A stretch of DNA of 64,000 nucleotides. Origin: Notolepis coatsorum (lineage: Eukaryota > Chordata > Actinopteri > Aulopiformes > Paralepididae). This document shows positions 1 through 11,061 of the stretch, piece after piece; positions within the stretch are counted from its first letter, which is position 1, and each line of letters starts with the position of its first letter. The stretch lies in contig OZ020599.1 of the NCBI GenBank assembly GCA_963971535.1, forward strand, positions 100,118,368 through 100,182,367, given 5' to 3'. The notes below the pieces were generated by a model. It was not told the DNA's origin. It saw only the letters and a list, made by a program, of their open reading frames with translations, and did not search any database. The position numbers and the translations under genes were made by a program.

Positions 1-376
1 CCTGGTTTGAAGCCCATTATAGCAACTAGTGGGCCACACGACCAGTAACTGGTGATCCCAGGATCTCTGGACGCGTGGGTACTTCTCTGTCACCATATAA
101 GGCCCCGTCTTTCATATACAAATGAGAGTATACCCTAAACGAGGAAATGTGAGCATGGATGATCGTTATCGGAAAATCCATGTTCAAGTCGGCTACAGCC
201 CAGATGGGAATTGTACCAGCTCCGCCGGATGGTAAAATCACTGTTGTAAAACTGTGTTAACATCTCGTTTCTCTTCTCTCTTAAAAGGTGAGGAGGGTTT
301 CAGAACGGCGGCCTGTCTGAGTGTGACTTGTTATATCGTTTTGTACGAGTTCAGGTGATAGCTGCTTAGCTTGCGT
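1..376. other. Unassigned left flank
   Basis: No gene, splice-bounded exon or repeat family is recognised. It is the same host sequence that resumes at 8481 after the L1 insertion. Short open frames here have no family signature. Confidence 0.4.
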
Positions 377-570
377 GCTAGTTGTGGCCTACTGTGTTAG
401 CCAGTCAGCTGTTAGCTACGGCGCTAGCTCGCTGTGTTTACCAGGAGCCTGTTGTGTCACTAGGCTAGGTAACGCTAGTTGTGGCCTACTGTGTTAGCCA
501 GTCAGCTGTTAGCTACGGCGCTAGCTCGCTGTGTTTACCAGGAGCCTGTTGTGTCACTAGGCTAGGTAAC
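377..570. repeat. 97-bp tandem duplication, two copies
   Basis: Positions 377-473 and 474-570 are nearly identical at a period of 97 bp. The unit is rich in the words GCTAG and GTTAGC. It lies just outside the L1 insertion site and is not part of the L1. Confidence 0.9.
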
Positions 571-606
571 GTTAGCTTGCTGCTATCGGCTGAGTGCGGC
601 CGTTAG

Positions 607-623
607 CTTAATGCTACACTGTT
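607..623. repeat. Target-site duplication of the L1, left copy
   Basis: The 16-17 bp word CTTAATGCTACACTGTT is repeated exactly at 8464-8480. The two copies bracket the L1, and the left one runs directly into its poly(A) tail, seen here as T on the + strand. Confidence 0.92.
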
Positions 624-1206
624 TTTTTTTTTGATCAAATTTTTTTATTATTAATTACATGAAACAGGACAACACAATAACCACAGTAACAAAAAACATA
701 ACTTCACAGGAGAATAACAAACAATAATAATACAGAATAATAAATTATAAGACAAAAAGAAAAAGAAACAGCGTCCAACCTATCAAATATAGGTGGCTAC
801 TTCAATAACAAAAAGGGGTCTTCAAGACATGGCAACCTTTCCCCACCTTTACAAAGTGGAGTGACTTAAAAGATTGTTTATGAGAGTGTTGTCGCAGATT
901 TACTGTAGATAGCCTAGGTCCCTTACACATGTTCAAGACTGCCAAACTCGCAGACGGTAAAGTGTAAGAAGAAAGAAATTCCTCTTCCAAGTTGGTTGAC
1001 AGGTCAATCAGTCTGCCAATATTAGTCCCTTGGGGAGATGGCATGTGAATTGACATATAGCGCAGAATAGCTAAATACCAACCCCCCCTAAAATCCCCCC
1101 AGCCAAAGTTAAGAAGGACAAGACAAAAACCAAGACAGACAAGACATTTCCTCCTCCCCCTCCCCAGAGACCGCCGGACCCCCCCGATCAAGCGCCCCAA
1201 CCCCGC

Positions 1207-4200
1207 TCAGCCGCACACGGCGGTCTTTACCTTCTCAGCTGCTGCGAACCACAGGTCAATGCCAGCCTGCCCCACCCCAATCACCCGAGCCGTGGATATC
1301 TCAAGATAAATCACATCCAATAGAGTTAGGGACCAGTTGATCATTGTCAGCTTCTCAGGCTCCTTCCATCTCATTGCTATAAGCTTCTTCGCTGCTGTGA
1401 CACCCGCTAGGACAACCCTTTTCAGTTGTACGGACGCGGGTAGTGTCGTTATATCGTTCAGGAGTAGCGTAACAGCTGTGAATGGGATAGTTAAGCCACA
1501 CAGATCTGAAAGTTTGTCCGTTATTGACCTCCAGAAACGGGCCACTGGTGGGCAATCCCAATACATATGCATATAAGTGCCAGTGGCCTTTTGAGAGCAC
1601 AAAGTGCACCGAGAGTCGGTTATCAGTCCCATAGCAAATAGCTTCCTAGGTGTAAGATAGGTCCTATGAATGTAATTAAAATTAATTTGCTGGTGATTGG
1701 GGTTGCGGGAAGATAATGCCACATTTGCCCAAACATCATCCCAGTCAAACTCGGGGTCCAACTCCGGGATATCCACACGCCAGATTGTATCCAATGATAA
1801 ATTTTTATACGTGGATTGAATTAAGAGCGTATAAAAGTCTGAGACAAACCCTCTGGATGTCGTTCTGTCCACTATGAGCCTGAGGAAGGGGTGTGGTTGC
1901 AAAGCTTGAGCCCACGGTACGCCATGCGCCCTCAGTGCTGACCTTAGTTGAAGGTAAAGAAAGAAGGACTCGCCGGGAAGATCATAAAATTCTCTTAAGT
2001 CCTGAAACGCACGGAGGCCGTTCTTATCATAAATATCCTCCAGAGTATGCACTCCCCTCCTTTGCCATTGAGGAATATTAACCGGCTTGTGTCCAACAAG
2101 TAATTGCTGGTTATTAAAAATTGGAGAGTCCAGGTGCCAAGGGCATTTAACCCCACACGACCTCTGTACATTACGCCACGTTTGGATCACGTGAGTTATG
2201 ATCGGTCCATACCTCAGCCGGCATTTCGCAATAGAGACAGTGGAGTACACTACATCCTGCAATCTTAGCGGAGACACCGCCGCCGCTTCTAAGGAGCGCC
2301 ACGATACAGCCTCTACAGGGTCTAGCCAGCACATCAGAGGTCTCAGTGAAAAGGACCAGAAATAAAGTTTAAAATCAGGGATTGCGAGGCCCCCATCTTG
2401 TTTTCTACGTTGAGTAGTAGCCCTTTTGATTCTCGGGCGTTTGTTATTCCAGACAAACTTAGATACCATCGATTGTACCTTGCGCCAGTGGTCTATTGGA
2501 GGGGGCAGGGGGAGCATTGAGCTAATAAAATTTATCCTAGGCAGGATGTTCATTTTGATTATGGAAGCCCGGGCTTGTAAGGAGTTAGGAAGGGACGACC
2601 ACCTGTCTAGATCCTGGCGTATTTTATCATAAGTACCCGTGAAGTTGTACTTAGTAGTTTGATTCAGCGTGGGGAATATCTCTATGCCCAGGTATTTAAA
2701 ATGTTCTACTATGGGGATATCAGCTGGTAGTCGTACCGCCTTGGCCAGTTCATTAAGAGGTAGGCAGGCTGATTTGTTCCAGTTAATCTTAAAACCTGAC
2801 AATTTACCAAAGTCGTCGATTATCCTCAATAATTTTGTGGCCGACCGGGAGGGGTCGTCCATGAAAATCAGCAGGTCATCCGCATAGAGAGCAATTTTGT
2901 GTGGAGTATTGTTGACCATTATGGGGACGATGTCCTCCGATTGCCTAATAAATTGAGCCAAAGGTTCGAGGGAAAGCGCGAACAGTCCCGGGCTCAGAGG
3001 GCAACCCTGTCTAGAAGATCTGGAGACTGGAAAGAGTGTGGAACAGTTTTTGCCTGTCAGTATCATCGCAGACGGCGAGGCATACAGGACTTTAATCATA
3101 TGAATAAAACTCTTTCCAAGACCCATGACCTCCAGTACCTTCCACAGGTATGACCACTCAAGTCTGTCAAACGCCTTCATGGCATCCAAAGACAGAACTG
3201 TGGATGGAGTTGTATTGTCTTTACTGTTATCGATTACATGCAACAGCCTCCTAAGATTATCTGCAGCCAGACGCCCCGGGATAAAACCAGTTTGATCGCA
3301 GTGTACCAATACAGACATAAATCTCTGCAGGCGACGGGCCAGCACCTTGGCAAACACCTTTAAATCGGCCCCGAGAAGACTCAAGGGTCTATAGCTACCA
3401 CAATCATTGGGATCTTTGTCCTTTTTGAGAAGTAAAGAAATCAACGCCATATTGACATCTCTTGAGAACTCCCCTTGTTCGATAGCGTAATTGATCATAT
3501 CGAGCATCAATGGACCCAGTTGGTCCCAGAAAGCTAAATACACTTCGGGTGGAATACCATCCCAGCCTGGCGCCTTACCCCTCTGCATTTCAACAATAGT
3601 CTCCCTCAATTCTACGAGAGTAATCGGTCTCCCCAGTTCCTTGGCCTCTTCCTCAGAAATGTGGGGTATCTCAAGCCCGCCAATGAACGATTCAAATCTA
3701 GAGTCATCCAGATTACCCTCTGAGCTATATAACTGTGAGTAAAACTCTTTAAAAGTGTCATTGATCTTTTTCGAATCAGTAGTGACTGCACCCTGGCTCG
3801 TCCTAATCGAGGGGATATCTGAGAAATGATCATTTGAGCGTATTTTCATTGCCAATAGATGGCTAGGTCTGGAGCCGTGAAAATAGTAATTTTGTCTTGT
3901 CCTATGTATTAAGAACTCAGACTGTTGTTTAAGTATGGAGTTTATTTCTTTTTTGACTATCTTACGTTGTGTGTTTAGTCGTTCATTATAGTCAGTTTGC
4001 AAGGATGCGTATAGGTCCGCATATAATGATTCCAGTCCTTCTAGCTTTTTTGACCGGGATTTTCGCAAATTGGAGGCAAATAGTGTGACATGACCCCTGA
4101 TGAATCCTTTCAATGCGTTCCACAGGACCCTAGGGTCTTCTACCGTGCCAACGTTGATCTGCAAAAATTCAGCTAGTTTACTCCTGAACTCAGAACAGAA

Positions 4201-4977
4201 GTCATCGTTCTTTAGCAAGGTCGAATTAAAACGCCATCTGGGAGCTCTTGCGGAGAGCCTGCCAAAGGTTGCCGTAAGGAAAATCCCCTTGTGGTCTGAG
4301 AGAGCCAAGGGAACCAATGAGACATCGAAACTATCAAACATATTAGGGGACGCGAATGCATAGTCAATTCGAGAGAAGCTTTTGTGTCTGGCTGACAGGT
4401 GAGAGTAATCTCTGAGGGTGGGGTTGCATAAGCGCCAGAGGTCTGAGAGCCCCGTGTCTTTGGCCCACATCCTGAGGGCCTTAGAGGCCCGTTTCTGGTC
4501 GCTCGTTTCAGAGGGCCCAGACCTATCCATCTCCGCATCCCAGCACGCATTAAAATCGCCACCCACAATGAGAGCGTATCCATTAAGTTCCAACATATTC
4601 TTCGTGATTGTATTATAGAACGCTGAATCAAATGTGTTAGGAGCATACAATGCTATTATAGCCATCTTCCTATGCAAGAATTCAACTTTTGCTATAGTAA
4701 TCCTTCCCTCCGTGTCCGACCATACATCCAAGATTTTGATATCAAGGTTACGTCTTGTAACTATGACTACTCCTTTCGTCTTATCATCGGCTGAGGATGC
4801 GGAGATAACGTGATATTGCCGATTTGCCAGTCTTGACACGTCACCTACCATTAAATGCGTCTCACTAAGGAGAGCAAGGTCAATATTTCTCCTCTTCAAT
4901 AGCCAAAGGACACTGGCACGCTTGTGTGGGGCGTTAAGCCCTCCTGCGTTCCAAATTAAAATATTCAATTTAGCCAT
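1207..4977 (-). CDS. L1 ORF2 protein: AP endonuclease and reverse transcriptase
   Basis: This 1256-aa intact protein starts MAKLNILIWNAGG. The N-terminal ~235 residues are an AP-like endonuclease, with WNAGGLN near residue 9, SETH near 38, GGDFNA near 138 and the catalytic SDH near 226. The reverse transcriptase domain spans about 450-780. It has the GKAPGWDGIP block, motif A LSLDAMKAFD near 592, the RQGCPLSPGLF block and the catalytic YADD near 697. Near the C terminus (about 1122) is a cysteine-histidine knuckle, CTLC followed by HMYWDC, typical of L1 ORF2. The protein nicks chromosomal DNA and reverse-transcribes the element's own RNA. No stop or frameshift is seen, so it may be active. 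Confidence 0.95.
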   Translation of the reverse strand: MAKLNILIWNAGGLNAPHKRASVLWLLKRRNIDLALLSETHLMVGDVSRLANRQYHVISASSADDKTKGVVIVTRRNLDIKILDVWSDTEGRITIAKVEFLHRKMAIIALYAPNTFDSAFYNTITKNMLELNGYALIVGGDFNACWDAEMDRSGPSETSDQKRASKALRMWAKDTGLSDLWRLCNPTLRDYSHLSARHKSFSRIDYAFASPNMFDSFDVSLVPLALSDHKGIFLTATFGRLSARAPRWRFNSTLLKNDDFCSEFRSKLAEFLQINVGTVEDPRVLWNALKGFIRGHVTLFASNLRKSRSKKLEGLESLYADLYASLQTDYNERLNTQRKIVKKEINSILKQQSEFLIHRTRQNYYFHGSRPSHLLAMKIRSNDHFSDIPSIRTSQGAVTTDSKKINDTFKEFYSQLYSSEGNLDDSRFESFIGGLEIPHISEEEAKELGRPITLVELRETIVEMQRGKAPGWDGIPPEVYLAFWDQLGPLMLDMINYAIEQGEFSRDVNMALISLLLKKDKDPNDCGSYRPLSLLGADLKVFAKVLARRLQRFMSVLVHCDQTGFIPGRLAADNLRRLLHVIDNSKDNTTPSTVLSLDAMKAFDRLEWSYLWKVLEVMGLGKSFIHMIKVLYASPSAMILTGKNCSTLFPVSRSSRQGCPLSPGLFALSLEPLAQFIRQSEDIVPIMVNNTPHKIALYADDLLIFMDDPSRSATKLLRIIDDFGKLSGFKINWNKSACLPLNELAKAVRLPADIPIVEHFKYLGIEIFPTLNQTTKYNFTGTYDKIRQDLDRWSSLPNSLQARASIIKMNILPRINFISSMLPLPPPIDHWRKVQSMVSKFVWNNKRPRIKRATTQRRKQDGGLAIPDFKLYFWSFSLRPLMCWLDPVEAVSWRSLEAAAVSPLRLQDVVYSTVSIAKCRLRYGPIITHVIQTWRNVQRSCGVKCPWHLDSPIFNNQQLLVGHKPVNIPQWQRRGVHTLEDIYDKNGLRAFQDLREFYDLPGESFFLYLQLRSALRAHGVPWAQALQPHPFLRLIVDRTTSRGFVSDFYTLLIQSTYKNLSLDTIWRVDIPELDPEFDWDDVWANVALSSRNPNHQQINFNYIHRTYLTPRKLFAMGLITDSRCTLCSQKATGTYMHMYWDCPPVARFWRSITDKLSDLCGLTIPFTAVTLLLNDITTLPASVQLKRVVLAGVTAAKKLIAMRWKEPEKLTMINWSLTLLDVIYLEISTARVIGVGQAGIDLWFAAAEKVKTAVCG

Positions 4978-7335
4978 GGTCGAGCTTGTATAAGTGCGTA
5001 GAGAACATACCCGTGCAGCCAGGCTGAGTACAGAGGTGCCGATCCCGGCGGGCCCGGACGGTCAATCCCAGGAGTTCAGAGGAGGAACACTTACACATAT
5101 ATAAGACAACAGTACATAGAACACATAAAAATACCACCCCAGCTACAGCCCCCCCCCCTTCTACTCTAAACCCTAACCCACCCGTCCTACTATAAGTTCC
5201 TCTATACCCACTCTCCAATCCCCACCCTATGCCCCACCCACTGAGGATGGTCATCTTCCTATCACTTCCCACTAGAGACATGGATCAATAAGACGCTTCC
5301 CACTCCCGCCCCCCTCTAGTTAAACCCCTGAGTAAACCCCCACTAGTCCAATAAACACAAATAATAATAAAAATAAATTCAATAAAGATATCGGTCGAAA
5401 ACCACCTGAGCACTGGCCCTAACATAAGACAACCATAATGGTAAAAATAGCCATTATTAAATAATAACTCACATCAACCTGCAACCATCTATTTCCGAAT
5501 CTGCGCTTCAACGTCGCAATGTTATGGCCCAAATGGGTACAGGAAAATTCAAAACAAAATTAAATTAAAGCATCCCAGCCGATAGTCTAAGGCAGGATCG
5601 GGTCACAGGTTAATTGTGCAAAATTGTGTGAACAATGTCAATTAAACAATGACAAAAATAAGAAAGGGAAAAAAGGGGTTATGGTTAAAGTGCACCCCTG
5701 AAGCAGTCCCTCTGATCAGGCACAACGGCTGACATGACATAACCTATGTAAGAATCGACAATAATAGGAAAAGGAAAAAGAGGGTTATGGCTAAAGTGCA
5801 AGCAAAGTTAAACTTGACCCAGCCTGTTATCACATATTTATGTATATTCGTTCGAGAGCCAACATGAACCTTGGCCCTAACATGACAGCTATAATGGAAA
5901 AATTAGCCATTATTATATAATTACTCAGCATCAACCCTGTGACCAACTACCTCGTAGTCTGCATATTAATGTTGCAACATTATAGTATAAATGGAAAAAG
6001 GAAAATTCAAAACAAAATCAAAGCATATCAGCAGTTAGTCTAAGGTAGGATCGAATCACAGTTAAATTGCTCATTCAAATGCCATTAAAACAGCGACAAT
6101 AATAGAAAAAGGAAAAAGAGGGTTATGGCTAAAGTGCAAGCAAAGCTAAACCTAAGCCAGCCTGTTATCACATATTTTATGTATATTCGGTCGAGAGCCA
6201 ACGTGAGCCTTGGCCCTAACATGACAGCTATAATGGAAAAATTAGCCATTAATATATAATTACTCAGCATCAACCTGTAACCATCTACCCTGGAGTCTGC
6301 ATATTAATGTATCAACGTTATAGCATAAGTGCCTCACGGAAAATTCAAAACAAAATTAAGGCGAGTCAGTAGTTAGTCCAAGGTAGAACCGGATCACATT
6401 TAAATTGCTCATTCAAATGCCATTAAAACATATAGGAAAATTCAATACAAAATTAAATTAAAGCATCCCAGCCGATAGTCCAAGGCAGGTTCGGGTCACA
6501 GGTTAATTGCTCATTCAATTGCCCTTAAAACAGCGACACTAATTATTATATAATTACTCAGCATCAACCTGTAACCATCTACCCTGGAGTCTGCATATTA
6601 ATGTATCAACGTTATAGCATAAGTGCCTCACGGAAAATTCAAAACAAAATTAAGGCGAGACAGTAGTTAGTCCAAGGTAGAACCGGATCACATTTAAATC
6701 GCGCATATAGATGACATAAAAACAGCGACAATAGGAAAGAAAAAAAAAAAAAAAAGGAAGAGAGGGTAATGGCTATAGTGCAAGCCATATAACCATATAG
6801 CCATTAAGTGCAAGCCATACCCGACCCAACCTGTTATCAAATATTGTTTATGCATATTCAACCGACCTTGGTATCTACTTTGGATCACCAAAGCTCAAAA
6901 CAACCTGGATATAAAAATAAAAAGCATACCAGAAGTTAGTTAGGGACTCGGTCACTCTTGAACTGTGCAAACCAATGTCCCTTTGAACAGCAACAGCAAC
7001 CAAAATACGTAACCATTAACGAATGTCTCAGCGCAGACCATAGTCGAAGCCCGCTGGCTAGCCCGAGGCTAGCGCGTAAGCTAGTGACGAATCCGGATAG
7101 CACGTTAGCCTACTATGTACATTGTTCAGCTAGCTCGTTAGCTTCCAAAGAGGCGATACACAAGTACGACCATGAGGTCAGCTTTAGCAAGTAACAGAAG
7201 TCATTGGGAAGCCCCGCTAGTTGGATGGGCAGAGGACAGTTAGCATGTCTGGGCATGACAGCAAGTGTTTGTGAATAGTCGACCTAATCAATGTATATAG
7301 GCCCAAACCGCCAAGTCACTCACCCTCCATAGATA
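4978..7335 (-). repeat. Inter-ORF spacer of the L1 with ~340-bp tandem repeats
   Basis: The 2.36 kb between ORF1 and ORF2 has no long frame in the element's sense. Between about 5390 and 6900 it holds imperfect tandem units. The word GGTTATGGCTAAAGTGCAAG recurs near 5783 and 6120, about 338 bp apart. Related, partly truncated units lie near 5390-5690, 6430-6540 and 6541-6760, sharing words such as GGCCCTAACAT, ACTCAGCATCAACC and AATTCAAAACAAAAT. About five full or partial copies are visible. L1 spacers between ORFs are normally short, so this array is unusual in position and length. Confidence 0.8.
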
Positions 7336-8289
7336 TCAAGCAACAGACTCGGGTGTCTTCGCGAGATATTCCTTCGCTTTAGCCAACGACCAAAACAAAC
7401 GCTGACCACCGACCTTCTCCAACACAGATAGTTTCGCGGGAGCGAATAACGTGGGCCTCAGGCCTAGTCTCCATAGCTTAGTCAGGACCACCTTGTACTC
7501 GGCTCTCTGAGCTTGAACCTCCGGTGTAAAGTCCTCGAAAATGGCCACTTTGTGATCGCCAAACCTCAGAGTACCCCTTCTGGTACGAGCCGACCGCATG
7601 ATGATTTCTCTCTGTTGGAGTCTGTTCAGCTTGACTATGATGGGCCTCGGTTCTTTGTTCACGCCGGGAGAAAACCTGCCCGCTCTATAGGCCGACTCAC
7701 AGATAGGAGGCGAGGGGAGGACGTCCGTCCCTAGTATCTTCTGCAGCAGTTCGGGCATGGTCTCAGAGAGACGGCCTTCACCGCTGGTCTCCGGTACTCC
7801 AACAATCCTGACGTTGTGGCGTCTATCCCGGGACTGCATCTCCTCCATCGCCGACTGTAGTTTGTTGACTTCAGCCTGCCTAGCCAGCAGGGCGGATTCA
7901 AGACCCGCCATCTTCTCACATTGTGATGATACCTCCGTCGTTAGCATGGCTAGTTCGTTAGCATTAGCCGATGAGGCAGCGTGAATCGTCTCCATCTTGT
8001 CTGTCAGCGGGACTACCGCCAGCCGTATTTCTTCTGATATCTCACGACGGAGGCTGATACAGAAATCCGCCAACAATTTCTTCTGTGCTTCAGCGATGCG
8101 TGCCTCAGAGTCTGCGTGTACTTTCTTCTGTGCTTCAGCGATGCGTGTCTCAGAGTCTGCGTGTAGCTTGGTCATGACCAAGAGCACAGCTTCGCTTAAC
8201 TCCCCGACAGCGGGAGACGGTACGGCCATGCTCGGCGGTGTCGGTGTCGTGCCTAATTCTTTCTTGGCTCTGGTTTCCACCCCCGCCAT
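7336..8289 (-). CDS. L1 ORF1 protein: RNA-binding chaperone
   Basis: This 317-aa intact protein has the architecture of L1 ORF1p. Residues ~45-160 are a Glu/Lys/Ala-rich coiled coil containing a 15-aa tandem repeat (HADSETRIAEAQKK, then HADSEARIAEAQKK). At the DNA level this is a 45-bp repeat at about 8080-8168. It is followed by an RRM-like segment with RRHNVRIVGVPE near 160 and a C-terminal domain with REIIMRSARTRRGTLRFG. The protein binds the element RNA and supports reverse transcription within a ribonucleoprotein. The start is chosen as the first ATG of the frame, 175 bp from the element 5' end. It shares strand and element with ORF2. Confidence 0.88.
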   Translation of the reverse strand: MAGVETRAKKELGTTPTPPSMAVPSPAVGELSEAVLLVMTKLHADSETRIAEAQKKVHADSEARIAEAQKKLLADFCISLRREISEEIRLAVVPLTDKMETIHAASSANANELAMLTTEVSSQCEKMAGLESALLARQAEVNKLQSAMEEMQSRDRRHNVRIVGVPETSGEGRLSETMPELLQKILGTDVLPSPPICESAYRAGRFSPGVNKEPRPIIVKLNRLQQREIIMRSARTRRGTLRFGDHKVAIFEDFTPEVQAQRAEYKVVLTKLWRLGLRPTLFAPAKLSVLEKVGGQRLFWSLAKAKEYLAKTPESVA

Positions 8290-8463
8290 CGTAGAAAGTC
8301 GAAAAAAGTTGACGAATGTATACTAAACACGACGACCTAGCAAACAAATAAAAAACAAATAAAAATAAAATAAAGACTAATGGGGAGAAACGTATATTCA
8401 GCACGGTAGAAGGGAGCTCATGTGAAAACACGTCTACTCCATGATCGCTCAGCTCCGCCCCCC

Positions 8464-8480
8464 CTTAATGCTACACTGTT
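8464..8480. repeat. Target-site duplication of the L1, right copy
   Basis: Exact partner of 607-623. It follows a GGGGGGGCGGAG-type 5' end of the element when read on the - strand. Confidence 0.92.
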
Positions 8481-10942
8481 GAACGTTCTGAGACTATAAC
8501 ATGCTTAAACACTCTGACTATGACGTCATCTTTGACAGAGGATGTTAGTCGAACCTACCCTGGGGCCAGCCGGCGAGGACTGCGTCAACAAGGGGGACCG
8601 TAGCGGCGGGATGGAGCGGCGACGCTGCCCATGCCGACAACACAGGACGGCTGTGTTTACTACGGTGCCTTGTTAGAGACTGCAGTTTCGCTCTGCGATC
8701 TGCGCTCACGGTAGGAAGGGTCCTGACCAAACCTTGAACACTTCTTCTTGCTTTCCCTTCTAAATGTTTTGTAAATAACGATGTTTTCCAAAACGAGTGT
8801 TGCTGCACTACATTTAGGATACGACGCGAGTTATGTGTGAATTGTCTTGTCACTGGTCTCCATGCAAATCGGGTTATTTGTTACAGATGTGAAAATGATC
8901 TGGTTTGTTGTGTTGAGACACATTGTGTGTTCATGTACCGTGTACTCACAACTAAGGGGGTTAAACTAACCTATAAAGCTATGCTTAGTGACATATGTGT
9001 AAAGAATGATTCTTTTCTCAGCCTGTAATGACAATGAACAGTGTGTTCACATATTAACAGGTTTACCTGTTTAACTGGCCGTATTAAGGGTAAAGTAGGA
9101 GGGGTGTTTTTCCCCCCGGTTCCCTGGGGACTTCTTCACCCTCCTCTCAGACATGTTGTTACACTATATTGTGTCACTGTGTGGTAGGGATACGATGTAA
9201 CCCTTAGCTTAGTTGTTGGGGTTGTGCTAACCGCTTGAGAAACTATATTTTCCTAAAGAAAAGATTGTTTGGTCACTTTTTCGTGTGTGCTTAGCAAGGC
9301 CTGTGGCCGATACTAATCGAGAATTATGTATTCTCTCATTATGAAAAACGGCGTTCCTCTGTAGAGTGTTTTTGCCATTTTTTGTAGGTGATAAAGGGTT
9401 GTGTGTGTCGTGCGACCTACAACTGGGTTGGGTTGGCCACAGAAGCACATGTGTAAGTCTGGTACCGGGGCTCTTGAGAGGGCCTTCTCTATTCTGTGTT
9501 TTTTCCTTAGTAAAAATCAGATGGCAGGTTAGCACATGCGCTGTGTGAAGCTGTTAGACGCTTCATGGAGCTGACTATGACTGCGTCATACTCTTTTTTG
9601 TCATTACATCGTATCATGGGTGTGGGGTCGTAAAGGGGTGAACTGGTAATCTTTTTCTCCCCTTCTTTGATGGGCAGGGGTTAAAACCTCCTGTCCTTCA
9701 AGGTTCCTGTCACATTGCTGTTCGGCACGTTACAGGGTAAGAGGGGGGGGGGGAGGGAGTTTCCTGGTCCCACGCCCTGGAATATTGGGCGTGTGCACCG
9801 CAGAAATTCCCCCGCCATAGAGTATGTCACTGTGCGCGTCTCTGTTGGTAGGACTTCCGTGTGCTGTTCGGGTCCATATGATGGATCTGTTTCGGGGGGT
9901 GGTCAGGGCTCCTCCTCACGAAGCTCCTATTCGGGCTCTCTGTGAGTTAGGACTCTCCTTCCATGTGAGGGAGCCTCCTCAGAGTACAGAGCCTCCTCCT
10001 CAGATTGTCAAGGTGAGTGGAACATCAAGAAGGAGTCCTACTCTATTGTGTGTGTATTTGATTCAATTCGATTATTGAGTGTGTATGGGTTCAGTGCCTC
10101 CTCCCCGGAGAGCCCTAAAACCAAACTTTTACATGGCTCAAGGTGCAATATATTCTTTTCAATCTGTACAGCTCGCGTGGGAAGTCTCTCTGGGGATTTC
10201 CGTCTCCTCTCTATGGGAGGGTGGTGGAATCTAAAAATGTAAAAAAAATTTACCCCCGGCTATGTAGACTGGGATACATGCTGTTGGTGCTTCCTTCTTT
10301 TCTATTAAAAAGAGTTGGAGTTAGGAAGCATCGCACCCCTCTTGTCGTTCCCCTGGGCGCCTTGGGCATTCAATGACAGGTCTAAATAGCCTGTTCATTG
10401 ATGTGGTTGTGTCCCGACGCACGCATAGTGCTAGCTCGGGGTGTTCTGTTGAAGATCAGGCGAATGACTGGCACGCCTTGGTTGCTTGAGGTTAAAACAG
10501 CGTTTTTATAAAGCAACTGGGATGGAGGTTTTTCCTCTTCCGACGACCTGTTTTGGTTGTCGACGGATTCTCGTTCATATCTGGGGGATGATGACGGAAT
10601 GGATCTGAACATATGTAGAGGGGTCTCACGCCCTGGGGGTGGGCCACCGGGACCGAACGTCTGGGTGGCGCCTTCTTTTCATGTTTAAGATCAACACGCT
10701 TATCTGCCCCTTCTCCTGGAGTAGGCATGTCGGCGTGGTTAGGGCACGGGACTGGTTCTCGTCACGCTGGTCCAGATCAGTTAAACCCGTTGTCCGCCGG
10801 GGATGCAGATCTGCTGTTCTGGTACCCTGAGGGACTTGGGCTTTTTTCAGGGGGAAAAATGCCAGGTCGGTCCGGGTGTCACAGGGTTAAGCGCTATGGA
10901 GACCCTGGTTGGGTACATTTTGTACTCTGCACTGACGTAATG
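8481..10942. other. Unclassified repeat-like region, no gene identified
   Basis: This is the continuation of the sequence split by the L1. It is rich in G and T on the + strand, with a run of G near 9744-9754. No open frame shows a recognisable domain, and no splice-bounded exon could be supported. Its style and the palindromic end at 12.2-12.55 kb suggest decayed mobile-element sequence, but no family could be assigned. Confidence 0.35.
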
Positions 10943-11061
10943 GCTTACGGCCATGCCAACCTGTACACGCTCGATCTCGTCAGATCTCGGCCGCTACGCA
11001 GGTTGGTCCTGGTTAGTACTTGGTTGGGAGACCGCCTGGGAATACCAAGTACGGTGTGCTT
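10943..11061 (+). pseudogene. 5S rRNA-derived sequence, probably a pseudogene
   Basis: About 119 nt match the layout of vertebrate 5S rRNA: GCTTACGGCCATGCCA at the 5' end, then CGATCTCGTC, CTGGTTAGTACTTGG and GGGAGACCGCCTGGGAATACC. The box A region is changed (CGCTACGCAGG where AGCTAAGCAGG is usual). The 3' strand of the closing stem is degraded, and no T-run terminator follows. It is therefore likely a non-functional copy or a 5S-derived promoter module of a repeat. A second fragment of the 5' end, GCTTACGGCCATGC, occurs near 11644-11657. Confidence 0.8.

Larger units (their letters stand above)
624..8463 (-). mobile_element. Full-length L1-type non-LTR retrotransposon
   Basis: This is a complete L1-class LINE read on the - strand. 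From 5' to 3' it has a short leader (8463-8290), ORF1 (8289-7336), an unusually long inter-ORF spacer (7335-4978), ORF2 (4977-1207), a 3' UTR of about 0.58 kb and a short A tail at 632-624. It is bounded by the exact duplication at 607-623 and 8464-8480. Both reading frames are uninterrupted and the duplications are identical, which indicates a recent insertion. Such elements move by target-primed reverse transcription: ORF2p nicks the target with its AP-like endonuclease and copies the RNA in place. Fish L1 lineages such as Swimmer are the likely relatives, but the subfamily was not determined. Confidence 0.93.

Noticed and set aside
802-1200. 132-codon frame downstream of L1 ORF2
   Set aside because: It lies in the L1 3' UTR and has no conserved motif.
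4212-4646. 144-codon frame within L1 ORF2
   Set aside because: A shadow frame of the well-supported ORF2 coding sequence.
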